Assembly: GCA_032622095.1 (NCBI GenBank) | Contig: CP136063.1 | Location: 41,392,106 to 41,456,105 of the forward strand | Source of the DNA: Siphonodentalium dalli | Lineage: Eukaryota > Mollusca > Scaphopoda > Gadilida > Siphonodentaliidae | Direction: 5' to 3' | Length of the DNA: 64,000 nt | Part shown: piece by piece, positions 1 to 12,192 of the stretch | How the letters are laid out: each line of letters begins with the position of its first letter | Numbering within the stretch: the first letter of the stretch is position 1 | The notes under the pieces: generated by a model | What the model saw: the letters and a program-made list of their open reading frames with translations, nothing else | Database searches by the model: none | What the model was told of the DNA's origin: nothing | Program-made: the position numbers and the translations under genes

Positions 1-1032
1 TAGGATTATCTAGCTTCAATTAACCCCTCTCTGTTTCTCCCCACTTTTCTCTAACTTAACTCATTTCATTCTATTTTCCCATACTGTCTCTATCTGTATC
101 CGGCGCTCTTTCTCTCTCTCTCTCTCTATCTCTCTCTCTGTCTTGTCCGTGTGCCCGGCCGATCTGTTTCCATCTATATTCGTTTTGCTTTGCACATACA
201 TAAAGTGTGTACATGTATATATGTTATGTTCTCGTTCCTATGTTCTATTGTTTTTTGTATTTTCTTGTATTACATGTGTATATCATATCTTCATTTATAT
301 GGAGGAATTAAAGATATATATACAAAGGCTAATTATGTTAATGACTCTAATTAACAATCAGAGTGTTGATAATCTCATTGTCCTTTACAATGGCCTGGCT
401 GTGTGACTGACTTACTGAGACAGTCTTATTTACTTAATAATGAAATGATGAATGATACATGTATATGTTACTAAAATACTCCATTATTTTCATTTTATAG
501 CGAAAGCATCGAGATATATACACAGTCACACACACAAGTGATCAATAACCTAGAATCTTTCAGTATGTAAAAAACATCAGCCAAGAACCAAAGCATTGAA
601 GATAGTTAGCAAAGTTCACAAATCTCTGATATCATCTGGATTTCTAGAAGACAAACCCCGGCTACTAGCTGCCAATACAGCATGCTGGAATTGTTAGCTC
701 AGTTCTACGAACACCAGTCCTATCCTCAACTCAGTACATTGGCTGCTCTTTGCAAAGTGTGCTTCATTAGTGTGCTTCTTCGTGTATTTTATCTTGCTTG
801 TGTTAAATTTATGTTTTGTTATCAAATAAAGTATTTATCATATAGATAAATAGTGTTCCTATTTCAATTCTGTATTGAAATGTAATTGCAATTGTAATTG
901 AATTACATTTCAAAGTAATTGTAATTGTAATTAATTACATTGTGAAATAGATGTAATGGGAATTGTAATTGTAATTGAAAATGTTGAAGTAATTGTAATT
1001 AATTACATTCACAAGTAATTGCCCCAAGCCTG
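1..1032. other. Left flank without a recognised gene
   Basis: No convincing coding region is visible. A CT-rich microsatellite lies at about 108-140. An AATAAAGTATTTATC string near 826 could be a poly(A) signal of a decayed element, but I cannot name one. The short open frames at 143-406 are low-complexity and look accidental. Confidence 0.5.
869..1018. repeat. GTAATT/AATTAC hexamer-like simple repeat
   Basis: About 150 bp of near-tandem GTAATT units interspersed with the complement AATTAC, so the block is partly self-complementary. It ends immediately before the left boundary of segmental duplication copy A and is absent before copy B. Confidence 0.8.
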
Positions 1033-2356
1033 GTCTCGAGGTCAAGATATATTTTTGGAAACATATGTTTTCGTTTAACAGTATTGTGGATTCAATGCTT
1101 TTTTGGCCGAATGACCCCAAAATGACTCGTTCCCATTTCCATGTCAATGTCAACATTCATGACACATTTAATAAAGATCAGACCAAAGGTACGACCTGTA
1201 GCCCCAAAAACCTCAAATGATACAAAACACCCAAGACTAATAGTCTAGAGTCGTCAGTTAGTTAATCCGATTACCTATACCGCTAAGCGCATAAGCCGCT
1301 TACACCTTTTAATTGGAGCAGGTCGTTTACACTTTATAGTGTGTTTCAGCAGGGGGGAGGTCAGGAAAAAAACTACGGATACAAGGTGGAAATTTTGTGT
1401 TTTTCAGTTTTGGGGACCCACCACCCCGGGAACGTAAGTTTTTTCCACCCAGGTCTTAACACCCACCCGGGACGGTAAGTTTTTTCCACTCAGGTCTGGG
1501 ACCCCCACCCCCAAAATTGATGAAAATCATGTAAATTCTACTAAATAATGTGTTGTTGGCAGGGTAAGAGTATCTCATTGTGTCTACACCAGAACTGAGA
1601 GAACGCTAATCAAGTACACCCACAAAAAATAAACAAACAAAGCATCTGGCTGAAAAATATGCCAACAAAACCTTTAAAAACCCAAATATTTATGGTTATA
1701 AAGGTAAAATACCCAAGATGTGTCCCTTATTAGCAAATGGTTAAATTATGTGCAAGTGTAAAGTAAAAGCACCATCAATTTGATTAAATAAACACAGTTC
1801 CAGTGGCGGATACAGGAAATTTTGAACAGGGGGGGCGCTATGTATTATTATATATATGATGCATATCATCATCCGAGCTGCGAAGCGGCGAGTGGGGAAG
1901 AGCAGGAGAGGGGGTCGGTGGGGGTCCGGGGAATTTTTTTGTATACTACATTTAAAACGACGTGTTTTCCTGTGTTCTGGACCCAGTTTATATTGCTTTA
2001 TATTAGGCCTATATATGGAACGAGTAACAATAACATTCAGTACAATTACGGTATACTATGGACGGTTAGTGATGAAAGATCAAAGCTTCTTTGAACAGTG
2101 AACTTATCTTCTGAAAGTCTGTGCAAATGTGAATTATCTGGGCGACATGGTTATTTTGGCGAGCCGGACATGCCCATGGGATAAGCCCCCGGAATCACCG
2201 GGTGCCTATGGTTTGGGCTGGTGTATGGGAGAATATTTTGTATTTCAGAATGAATACTCGCAATCATGGCTTCTAGTCAGTACTAGTATAGAGGTGTTTC
2301 GGCTGGTAATACAATGCATCTCTCTAACCTCTTAATCCCTCAATTGACCATGCTAA

Positions 2357-3018
2357 TTTTTTGTCCCCCGAAAAAATTATTTTTGGGGGACGATAGAAAC
2401 GGGGTCCGTCCGTCCGTCCGTCCGTCCGTCCGTCCGTCCGTCACACTTTTGAGTACCTTCATGGTGTAATCATCTCCTCCTACAGATTCATCCCAGAGAT
2501 TTGAAACTTCAGAATATGGTTGCCCATATATTGAAGATGTGCAACATGTATATAGATGACGGAAAAATTATCTTTTGACGGAGTTATTAACCCTTTTTGA
2601 CTTAGAAAATTTCAACATTTTTTATAATTTTCTGTATGAGGGTACCTTCGTGGTGTAATCAACTCCTCCTACAGTTTTCATCATAAAGATTTGTAACTTC
2701 AGAATATGGTTGCCCATATATTGAAGATGTGCAACATGTATATAGATGACGGAAAAATTATCTTTTGACGGAGTTATTAACCCTTTTTGACTTAGAAAAT
2801 TTCAACATTTTTTATAATTTTCTGTATGAGGGTACCTTCGTGGTGTAATCAACTCCTCCTACAGTTTTCATCATAGAGATTTGTAACTTCAGAATATGGT
2901 TGCCCATATATTGAAGATGTGCAACATGTATATAGATGACGGAAAAATTATGTTTTGACGGAGTTATTAACCCTTTTTGACTTAGAAAATTTCAACATTT
3001 TTTATAATTTTCTGTATG
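2357..3018. mobile_element. Truncated TGTCCCCCGAA-end element with 190-bp tandem repeats
   Basis: Begins with TTTGTCCCCCGAAAAA followed by a CCGT tetranucleotide run (about 2402-2440). Three copies of a roughly 190-bp unit follow, each with GGTTGCCCATATATTGAAG, at about 2515, 2705 and 2895. The matching right end (TTTTTCGGGGGACA) seen in copy B at 24810-24822 is missing here, so the element lost its 3' end. No coding capacity; probably a non-autonomous DNA element. Confidence 0.65.
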
Positions 3019-4399
3019 AATTATCTGTTGTGTAAATGTTTGGGTTATGAATAAATATATGTTCAGTCAAGCAACAGACTAATGACGATAAGGACACATG
3101 GAAACTGATGCTTTGAAGGACTATTGTCAGACTTTTTTTATTACGCAATAGAAGATGCGTATTTGTCGTGACCTGAAGATGTCTTGTTATCACACATTCG
3201 GTCCAATTAGGGTGCCACAACACGTGATGGAAGATATAACCAATTTTAAATGCCATGCATACATGTATATACCATTGGAAACGAACCAGCAATGTATTTC
3301 TATAATAATTCGAAAATATACTATATGTATACGGTACATGTATACCATAGTAGTATGGCGTATGTGCCTTTAGATAATCTCTTTACGATGATACTGCCGC
3401 CAGTGCGTTTTATAGTCCGGGCATTGATCGGACTACATTGTACAACCTATAGAGTGCACTGTCGACGACTCATGTTTATCATTCATTCGTTCTTTACATA
3501 TAGATGGAATTGTCTAAATTTTGACTCCCCTTTTAGAATTGCTATATTTCTTTTTGATAGAAATATTCAGTGTTGAAACTTCGGGCGCCCAAAACTTGGC
3601 GCCAGGCGAGATATTCTCCGATATAGAATGTCGCAGAAATTGTTTGCTCTGCATGGCGAAGAATAGCCCGTGGGCCTTCATCTCGGGATGTTGGATTCGC
3701 CCCTTGCATGGCTATACATATCGTGGAATACCAAATTGAAGTCATTTCAACCCACATTTAAAAACAACTATACGTTTGAGTAATGTAAAACATGTAAATT
3801 GCTGTATTTGCATGCGCGTTAGCAATATTAAGTGCGGAATCTTCGGGCGCCCGATACAAATGGCGACAGGATACCTCGCAAAATATTCCTTGCTCTGGCG
3901 AAAATAGGGGGCCCCCCCCCCCTTGGATCCGTTTGTCTCCATGCGGGAAATCAATGGTGATCATTCTAGGCGAGTAGCTCTCCTAAAAAATATCGAGGCG
4001 AGTAGTATCCCAGCAGGATATGCCGAAAATCCCGAAGGCCTGAGGGGGAGTACGGGAGGGGGTCAGGGGGTTTCCCCTGCAAAATTTTGAATATTAGATG
4101 CTCTGAGATTGAATCTGGAGCCTTTTAATGCTTCAATCAGTGAACAACACGTTATTATGTGACTTAAGTCACTGTAGTCATTTATCGACATCGACCATGT
4201 ACTTCGATCACGTTGTCACTGTATTTATCGTTTATTCAATATCTTGACTGATAGCATTAATATAAACAAATGAGGCCAACGGATTTTCGGCTTATTGACA
4301 GTAAATCAATCTAATTAATGGATCATACATTTTGAATTAATTCCTTGATCTATTTTAGTAAATAGCGCATATAATAAAAAGAAAACCTTCGTGTTTTGA

Positions 4400-4525
4400 G
4401 TGAATATCGGAATTACCAATCACAGTGAGATACTGGAATCATCACTCGGGGTGGTGGCCTAAAGGCCACTCGTGATGATTCCAGTATCTCGCTGTGACCA
4501 CTCATGAGATACTTCCGGTATTCAC
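4400..4525. repeat. Long imperfect hairpin
   Basis: Arms 4420-4445 and 4472-4497 are inverted copies with one or two mismatches. They enclose a second palindrome, GTGGCCTAAAGGCCAC (4454-4469). Outer sequences GTGAATATCGGAA and TTCCGGTATTCAC extend the pairing. It is present only in copy A and could be a small foldback element. Confidence 0.85.
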
Positions 4526-4999
4526 TAAAAAAACGCAGGTATCCTCTGTATAATAAGTTAAAAAAGCCATGATAAACTATGAGAAAAGATGAGAATGAGT
4601 TTTTTCATTGTAATTTTTTTCCTCAACCAAAACCGGACCCACCCCATGGTTTCAACTGTTAAAGGGAGAAATTGTGGACAAAAAATTAAAATATAGGTCC
4701 CCCTCACTTGTATAGGGCTATAGCATGCACTACTATATGAATCTGATTGTTTCAATTCATTTTGAAGCTGTAATTTGTCTTAGAAATGATTTTGGGAACA
4801 AATTGCATGACATTAGAAAAAATCTGCATTCCGGGCTCGGGGACAACCACCCACCCCGTCCTTGTATCCTGTAATTTTTGTCCGACCCCCCCCCCCTGCG
4901 GTAACTATATAATACATGTTGGCAAAGAGATACTCCACCTTTAATACATCTCACCTGGTGCATTTTGGTAATTTGAATATTATGTATGTATGGGATACC

Positions 5000-6260
5000 G
5001 ATCCAAACTTGTTTTATGGAAGAAATATTTCAATGACAGCAGTCAGATGTCAAGAATTTCCATGCCACTACCAGGTGTGATCAGGTGTACTACAGTAATA
5101 ATTTAGAAATGAATAGGCCTATTCATAGTTTGAATTGTTTCATGTCCCCTTTATGTAATATATATATCATTTGTTCATAACATATTTTTCATATAGTCTT
5201 TTGATCATTAGATGATATAATCACATTCATAATGCATGATGTTGATAAATGACATTGAGACTGAGTGGGCATTAATTATAATTTATACACATACTGGTCA
5301 GCTGTGTTGAAATATAATATCATTAGCCTTATTTATTAATATATTATAGCAATAGCATTATTTTTGTATGATAATTTATTCTTGCTATCATAAAGAGGTG
5401 TTAACAACTGAATATGTAAACATGGTTTGCCAATGTAGGTACTGGTGAGTGGTGTAGTACTTGCATGCACATATGGGAAATATCCCAATATAAGATATTT
5501 CATACCATTATGCCTAACCTGTAAATTATTGATAAATTAAAATTAAATGCTTCAAATTCTGTATCATTTCAGGAAGTGGACAGATATGTCAATGGCAACT
5601 CCTTGATAACATTGGCGGGTCAGAAAGTTACATGTGCAACATGCGTGAGGCGGAAAAAAACCAGAGAGACAGAATGAGATTCAGAATGCAATGATGTGTT
5701 CAAGATAAAAAGGAATTTAACTATACTTGTGTGAAAATCCTGGATAAAAATCTAGCTGATGTTTCATTGACTGTCAAGGAAAGAGCCACAAATGATTATA
5801 ATATTTATAAGTTCATCATTAATTTAATAATAAATTACAAACATTGTTCATCTCTCTATCGCATGCCACTTATCCACACTAAGGCAAAACCCATGTCCAT
5901 ATGCATATTATGAGTCCCGGGGACTGTCCCCTCCAGTCTGAAAAAAAGTATCCTCTAGCTCCCAATAGCATTTCAAGATCCCATTCAGCTTCAGTAACTG
6001 TAATTCTCTAATGGACTATGAGTATGGTATCATACTAGTATATAAAAAAAATCCAAATTGTACGATAATCATTAACTATTTTATTACTGCATGGATTATA
6101 TTGCACAGTTTCAAAATAGCCTATACAATTAACTATTCTTCGTTGATACGTATTTTAATATCATAATGGACAGAGATACCATTTACATTCATGTTTAGGT
6201 TAATTCATATAATAAGATCACAAACACGCCTGTTTGTTGAACTTATTAGATGTAACCCCC
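5000..6260. other. AT-rich stretch, nothing recognised
   Basis: No ORF longer than about 60 codons, no recognisable repeat and no RNA gene. This belongs to the 2.5 kb present in copy A and missing from copy B. Confidence 0.5.
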
Positions 6261-6266
6261 TACTGT

Positions 6267-6592
6267 GGCTGAAGGGGTCACTCTCACCAAAAAAAGTGCT
6301 GAAGGGTACACAGGATTTTCAAGATGTGCTGAAGGGTACACAGGGTTTTAAATGTCGTTCTAAAGGACATTCAGTTTTCGTATCTGCCATGATTTCTGTT
6401 AGAGAATTTTTTTTTACGTTCCAATAAATATTAAAATGTACTGAAAACAAACTGCTAATGGGCGCCAGACTTTCATAAACACAATTTCAGTAATGGTGTT
6501 CATTCCGATCACAAACCCTGTGTACCCTTCAGCACATTTTCAAACTCTGTGTACCCTTCAGCACTTTTTTTGGTGAGAGTGACCCTTCAGCC
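6267..6592. repeat. Inverted-repeat element with GCTGAAGGGTACACAGG units
   Basis: The left arm reads GGCTGAAGGGGTCACTCTC followed by two GTGCTGAAGGGTACACAGG units. The right arm is the reverse complement, with two CTGTGTACCCTTCAGCAC units and then GAGAGTGACCCTTCAGCC. The roughly 330-bp structure has no coding capacity and resembles a small foldback or MITE-type element. It is absent from copy B. Confidence 0.8.
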
Positions 6593-7522
6593 CTACTGTG
6601 ACCACCTACATGGAATCTCAAGCTGGGACCACCCTACAATGTGAAGTAGACTATTGACGGACATGTATCAACAAAGAAATATATTCCCTGCCTTGTTTCT
6701 TCAATGTTATAAAGCCCCCTGTCGTAATGGTCAGAACATCTAAAAGTTTCCAGGTTTTGTACTGGTGGAATATGATCTCTGTACAGCCGTTAGACAACTA
6801 CAGATCAACTACACGTATGTATCCGTGGAATGGTAATCATAATGAGTAATAATTAGTAGGTGGACATATATTATGTATGCATATACACGGAGTATAGTGA
6901 ACCCCTTATAGTGTCCGTTAAGGTATAATTATATAACTAAAACCAGTACGAAATCGTGGGAAATAAAACGCTTGTCATAAAACACGAATATCGGGTAGTT
7001 TTTCATTATGCCGTAAACAACATCGAATTGCGGGCACTTTCTATTTCAGGAAAACATTTTTCTTGAACAAAATCGCATTCTTAGGTATTCAGTTGATGTC
7101 ACCTATAATGCATAATGTTACAAAGTTAGTATAAAGTACTTTTATTACGAATATCTCTCCCCAACCTACGCGAACTCAATGTAAATATAACGTAAAATTA
7201 TCTCCCCCTAGTTTTCTGAACTACCTTAACGCTTGAGGGCCAAAGCAATGGCGACGTCCTGTAGCGTTACAGATTGATAACCATGAGTGCGACGTCTATC
7301 CTATTTTTAGTCTGTTGTTATTAAGAAAACTGTGTACTATAATCGACTACTGGGCTGTAACGATTTCGAGAACAATTACTTTTTTTTAAAACTATTATAT
7401 GCGACATCGTTCTATTCCGCACCCCGCTGATTAAGACCACTTATCCAAACCAAAATTTACTTGACGGGGAAGTCGTGTGAGATTGCCTACATATCATGTA
7501 TGGGGATGTGGGTCCATCAACA

Positions 7523-8476
7523 ATGGAGACTGAAGATGATAAACACACGCCGATAAATACGCCACACATCACCGTGGACTCGGAGTTGCCAAGCAGTTTG
7601 CACAGTAAGACGAAGCATAATGGTTCATATCAGAGTGGGGTGAGCGAGAAATCATTTACGAAGTCGAGTGACCTGACGAAACATAATACTAGTATGGTTC
7701 ACACAGGAGAACGTTCGTACCAATGTGATGTGTACGAGAAATCATTTAGTGAGTTGGGTAATGTGAAGAAACATAAGACGATACACACAGGAGATCGCCC
7801 GTTTCAATGTGATGTGTGCGAGAAATCATTTACTCAGTTGAGTAACCTGACGAGACATAAGACGATACACACAGGAGATCGCCCGTTTCAATGTGATGTG
7901 TGCGATAAATCATTTAGTGAGTTGGGTAATGTGAAGAAACATAAGACGATACACACAGGAGATCGCCCGTTTCAATGTGGTGTGTGCGAGAAATCATTTA
8001 CTCAGTTGAGTCACCTGACGAGACATAAGACGATACACACAGGAGATCGCCCGTATCAATGTGATGTGTGCGAGAAATCATTTACTGAGTCGGGCCATTT
8101 GACTAAACATAAGAGGATCCACACAGGAGATCGCCCGTATCAATGTGATATATGCGAGAAATCATTTACTCAATCGAGTGACCTGACGAAACATAAGAGG
8201 ATCCACACTGGGGATCGCCCGTATCAATGTGATATGTGCGATAAATCATTTACTCAATCGAGTGACTTGGTGAAACATAAGAGGATACACACAGGTGATC
8301 GCCCGTTTCAATGTGATATGTGCGAGAAATCATTTACTGAGTCGAGTAACCTGTCCACACATACGAGAGTCCACACCGGTGATCGCCCGTATCAATGTGA
8401 TATGTGCGAGAAATCATTTACTCAGTTGGGTAACCTGTCCAGACATAAGAGGATCCACGTAGGTGATCGCCCGTAG
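7523..8476 (+). CDS. C2H2 zinc-finger protein, gene A, 5' part (stop-terminated)
   Basis: Encodes 317 residues from the ATG shared with copy B (METEDDKHT...). An in-frame upstream ATG at 7496 would add nine residues unique to copy A. After about 40 non-finger residues comes a relic finger lacking both cysteines, then one whose second Cys is Tyr (CDVYEK), then eight canonical fingers of the form CDVCEKSFxxxxxLxxHKxIH with HTGDRP linkers. Such arrays normally bind DNA in the nucleus; no target can be inferred. No KRAB, BTB or SCAN domain is visible. The frame stops at TAG 8474-8476, created by a 6-nt insertion (TAGGCC) between Pro and Tyr of the HTGDRPYQC linker. Finger sequence continues in frame beyond the stop. 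The truncated protein might still bind DNA. Confidence 0.85.
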   Translation: METEDDKHTPINTPHITVDSELPSSLHSKTKHNGSYQSGVSEKSFTKSSDLTKHNTSMVHTGERSYQCDVYEKSFSELGNVKKHKTIHTGDRPFQCDVCEKSFTQLSNLTRHKTIHTGDRPFQCDVCDKSFSELGNVKKHKTIHTGDRPFQCGVCEKSFTQLSHLTRHKTIHTGDRPYQCDVCEKSFTESGHLTKHKRIHTGDRPYQCDICEKSFTQSSDLTKHKRIHTGDRPYQCDMCDKSFTQSSDLVKHKRIHTGDRPFQCDMCEKSFTESSNLSTHTRVHTGDRPYQCDMCEKSFTQLGNLSRHKRIHVGDRP

Positions 8477-9034
8477 GCCTATCAATGTGATGTGTGCGAG
8501 AAATCATTTAGTGAGTCGAGAAAGCTGACGAGACATAAGAGGGTCCACACTGGGGATCGCCCGTATCAATGTGATGTGTGCGAGAAATCATTTACTGATT
8601 CGAGTGACCTTGCGAAACATAAGAGGATCCACACTGGTGATCGCTCGCTTCAATGTGATGTGTGTGAGAAGTCATTTACTCAGTTATGTAACCTGACAGA
8701 AAATAAGAGGATCCACACGCGAGACCGACCGTATCAATGTGGTGTGTGCGGGAAATCGTGTATACAGTCGAGTGACCTGACAAAACATAAGAGGAGCCTC
8801 ACTGGTGAACGCCCGTATCAATGTGATGTGTGCGAGAAATCGTTTACTCACTCGAGTGACTTGGCGAAACATAAAGAGGATTCACACCGGGAGATTACAT
8901 ATCAATGTATATTGACAATGTTAAGGCCAAGAGTCAGTACATCTCTGGCCCGACGCTGCCAGACACAGGTCGCGCTAGGACTCCGAGATGATGAGCGACA
9001 TCAAAACTTCAACTCTCAGCAAAAGGAGTCCTGA
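8477..9034 (+). pseudogene. C2H2 zinc-finger gene A, 3' part beyond the in-frame stop
   Basis: The same reading frame continues after TAG 8474-8476 with five more fingers. The first two (SESRKLTRH, DSSDLAKH) are complete. The third has Asn for the first zinc-binding His (LTENKRIH), the fourth has Leu for the last His (HKRSL) and Cys for the usual Phe. The fifth is frameshifted: AAACATAAAGAGG here against AAACATAAGAGG in copy B, one extra A. That gives a non-finger tail ending at 9034. I see no obvious start for separate translation, so the region looks untranslated unless the stop is read through or spliced out. Confidence 0.75.
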
Positions 9035-10955
9035 ATGGGGTGTGGTTTTCCCTTAACCATATTAGTGCGACCAGTGTTTAGCACGTCATATAAAACAGCC
9101 TTGAGTCACATACGTCGGCACAAGATGTGTAGCACGTCGGGTCATGCCAGAGAAATTCTGATGAGCCATTTGGTTTTGTACGTCATGCTCCAGTCAAGCT
9201 ACCTTGGACTTTGTCATGTTCACACAGATTAGGCTGGCGTGACCCATGTCTGGCTCTACATATAAAACGGGCCTAATTCTTTGTTAATTCTTGTTCCTCA
9301 ATTATCTATGTCTCAGTAGGGGTTGGTTCCAGCTCAATATTGGTTTTAATGGCTTTTGAGAGCCAATATTGCCATAAATATTGAATTAATTACTAGGTAG
9401 AAATTCCACGATTGAAAGCGACGCAAAGTAAAATTGGCTCACCAAAGTCAACTAAATCATGCAATATTGAGATGGAACATCTGTTTCATCTACCGGTACT
9501 GTGAAATACATCTTTTAGGAACAGGTGCCAACAAAGAAATATATAACATGAATTGTTTTATCAGAACATATACAAAAAGTTCCTAAGTTTTAAACTGGTG
9601 ACGTAAGTGTAGAAAACAAAACATTCCCATTAATTCACATGCAGGGAATGTTCATATAATAATTTCAGCAAAAACCTAAAATTATGTTGTTTGTTGAAAT
9701 AATCATTTGAACTTCCCAAGTGAGCTATAGTAGTACATCAGTGACTATCAGTTTCACCCGCTGTCATTACATGTGCTAGTGTTACACTAGGATTCAAATT
9801 TCGACACAGAAGTACTCTATTCACTCTTACTTTCTGTGAGGCATATCATAGCACACACTAAGACTACTAGAATATTGGTCTGAACACTTATCATGGACTT
9901 TCTCGAACCACTGGATCGGACGCCACTAGCACCAATCAGAACTCACTATTAGTAGCACCAAATACAAAAGTCTAATAAAAACAATTAGCATACCATAGGG
10001 CAATGCAATCATGGAAGAATTAAAGAGATTATATTTCCCAGATGAGGATATCCCCATATAATTTGACATAATTTAATATTAATTTTTCTGATGTGACTTT
10101 TGAAAATGCTGCTATTGTACAATTTCTTTCTCAATTGCAAAGTTCTGCATATATGAAAAAAACTATATTATTTAACCAGGTATTAAACCGTACTATGAAA
10201 TATCTGAATGTTCACAGGGGACACTTAAATGAAACTGAACATTGGATGTTCACAGGGGACATTTAAATGAAACTGAACATTGCGCCAATAATTTATCAAA
10301 TTTCACTGTATCTACTGTATCAAAAAGCAAATGTGGCCATTGGCATTGAAGCCATTGAACATGAACTTAATTGACCAAACAAAATATCAATGTTCTGAAA
10401 ACATTGTACTAGTATGAACGCTTACCATTGTATATTGAAATTGCAAACTTGGTCCACACCAGATCAAGTTATTTTGATAACAAGACGTAGTCTGCAAGCT
10501 TCTCATAATGACCAGTACATCTATATGTCAGCTCTAAAATAAAACATACATGCAAAAGAATATTAAATCAGAATATGGACTACATGTATGAAATTAACAC
10601 ATATGTATGTTGTCTCCAGATTCTCAATCATGTACACATAATTTAATATCATCTCCGGTGTTGTCGCTTGAGGAATGGGAATATAAATGACACTGAATTT
10701 TTTCAAATGTTTAAACCTTTTTTCCACCATTATGCAGGGGTGGCGCCAGAGTTCCAATGTACAAGGACAGTCACGATTTCGTGGCTGGTTAGCTAGCTCA
10801 GTCGGCTCAATCGCGATGTTCGTGACTGACGAAATAATTGTGGCGGCCCAGCTGGCCTAGACGTTATCATTCAGCGTATTTTGTTTCCGAAATGTTCCTA
10901 ATCACCGGCTATAGACCGGCGATATATGCATGCATTATTGAATGATGAATCCGAT
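9035..10955. other. Downstream flank of zinc-finger gene A, no gene found
   Basis: Collinear with 29305-31218 in copy B. It holds a direct doublet of about 40 bp around 10208-10282 (GTTCACAGGGGACA...AAACTGAACATTG) and a box-A-like TAGCTCAGTCGG at 10794-10805. No ORF of substance and no recognisable protein fragment. Confidence 0.6.
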
Positions 10956-11371
10956 AGTAATTATATATAATATTTCAAACTATATTTTCTATTCTCTTAG
11001 ACTGCAGATTATGTGCATATATTGACAAATGCCAGCGATGTCTTAGATTGGGTTGTGTCGGTATAAACAATTTATACTTTAACCCTTTCAATACCGAATG
11101 GATGCGTCCATTCAATTATATGAAAGCATGCATTGGGGTAGTCTATTCCACATAAAGGAGCCTGATGTTATGATAATATAACAACCAAGCCGTGTCCATT
11201 CGAGTATGCTAATATTAGGCAATGCGGTTTAGTTCTTTGCGATTCGCAATACAGTTGTGCTTGACATATAAGCCCATGCACACTGCTCAGCCATGTTACA
11301 ATTCCGGAGATTTTGTCATGTGGCTGGCGTTAGAGATAATATGGCTGGTGGCCAATATGGCTGTCAAAGAG

Positions 11372-11487
11372 GTGTGTGAAGTTGGTTTGACGATGGACGT
11401 TCGCCAACGGAGATCTTAAAACCGCTTATTTTCAGATGAAAATTACTGTGAAGTTGGTTTGACATTGGACGTTCAACACCGGCGATC
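11372..11487 (+). repeat. Two short ends of dispersed repeat family B
   Basis: Contains two TGTGAAGTTGGTTTGAC...GGACGTTC segments separated by AGATCTTAAAACCGCTTATTT. The same pieces occur at the ends of the longer family B copies at 12721-13340 and 55122-56915. It directly abuts the TTAA of the MITE at 11488. Confidence 0.7.
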
Positions 11488-12015
11488 TTAAAGATGGATT
11501 ATCTCTTTAAATAAATTTTTTTAAATAGTTGCGCGGGTATAAAATAATAGATATGAACTGAAGACCTATGTCCGGAAAAGCTTATATCAATTAATATTGA
11601 TTTTATTTCGGATATTAAATCGGGCCCGTTTATGTTACTATTTTTAGAACCGACCATTCGGATGAGACCGTATTGCGATATAGAGCACTGGGCTGTTCCT
11701 ACGGCTACGCAACGAATGTCAAATGTCACAGATTGGTTGTTTGTATTGTTTTGTTCCACAGATATAAGCGATAATGAGTATAATTAACGTTTATTTGTGA
11801 CAAAATTGCACAATATAATTTCTGGTCTCTGTTAACAGTAATCACTATTGTTCGTTAGCTGAACAAACACACCTTTTTAGACCAGAAAGTATTCGAAATA
11901 AATTTAATATTAATCGATAGAAGCATTTCCGGACAGGAGTCTTCGATTCAAGTCTAATATTTTATACCCCGGTAACTATTTGATACATGTTTACAAAAAG
12001 ATAATCCACCTTTCA
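11488..12015 (-). mobile_element. TTAA-flanked MITE (family M), reverse orientation
   Basis: Starts TTAAAGATGGATTATCTC and ends GAGATAATCCACCTTTCAA, the last site being a mutated TTAA. The two ends are imperfect inverted repeats of about 130-150 bp, with GTCCGGAAAAGC on one side and GTCCGGAAATGC on the other. TTAA target duplication plus long inverted ends suggests a non-autonomous piggyBac-like (or Sola3/Kolobok-like) element; the superfamily is inference. The internal 86-codon frame recurs in other copies and is probably not a gene. Confidence 0.85.
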
Positions 12016-12192
12016 ATAGTTGCGTTTGTTATTTAAAGAGATAATCCATCTTTAAAGATGGATTATCTCTTTAAATAACAAATTTTAAAGGTGGATTATC
12101 TCTTTGTAAACATGTATTATATAGTTACCGGGGTATAAAATATTAGATTTGAATCGAAGACTCCTGTCCGGAAATGCTTCTATCGATTAATA
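12016..12192. mobile_element. Nested fragments of MITE family M
   Basis: Three end fragments lie back to back: a right end finishing GATAATCCATCTTTAA, then TTAAAGATGGATTATCTCTT to about 12083, then TTAAAGGTGG... to 12192. The last is cut at an internal TTAA by the complete copy at 12193. Confidence 0.8.

Larger units (their letters stand above)
1033..10955 (+). repeat. Segmental duplication, copy A (9.9 kb)
   Basis: Nearly identical to 22982-31218 in direct orientation. Homology begins at GTCTCGAGGTCAAG in both copies and ends at GAATGATGAATCCGAT in both. By eye, differences are a few percent substitutions plus indels. Copy A retains 4261-6749, which is missing from copy B, and has a longer 190-bp tandem block at 2460-3018. 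It carries zinc-finger gene A at 7523-9034. The unrelated sequence just outside both ends fixes the boundaries to within a few bases. Confidence 0.93.

Noticed and set aside
8684-8872. Minus-strand ORFs opposite zinc-finger arrays (also 28872-29201 and 59032-59283)
   Set aside because: These are antisense shadows of the repeated finger codons.
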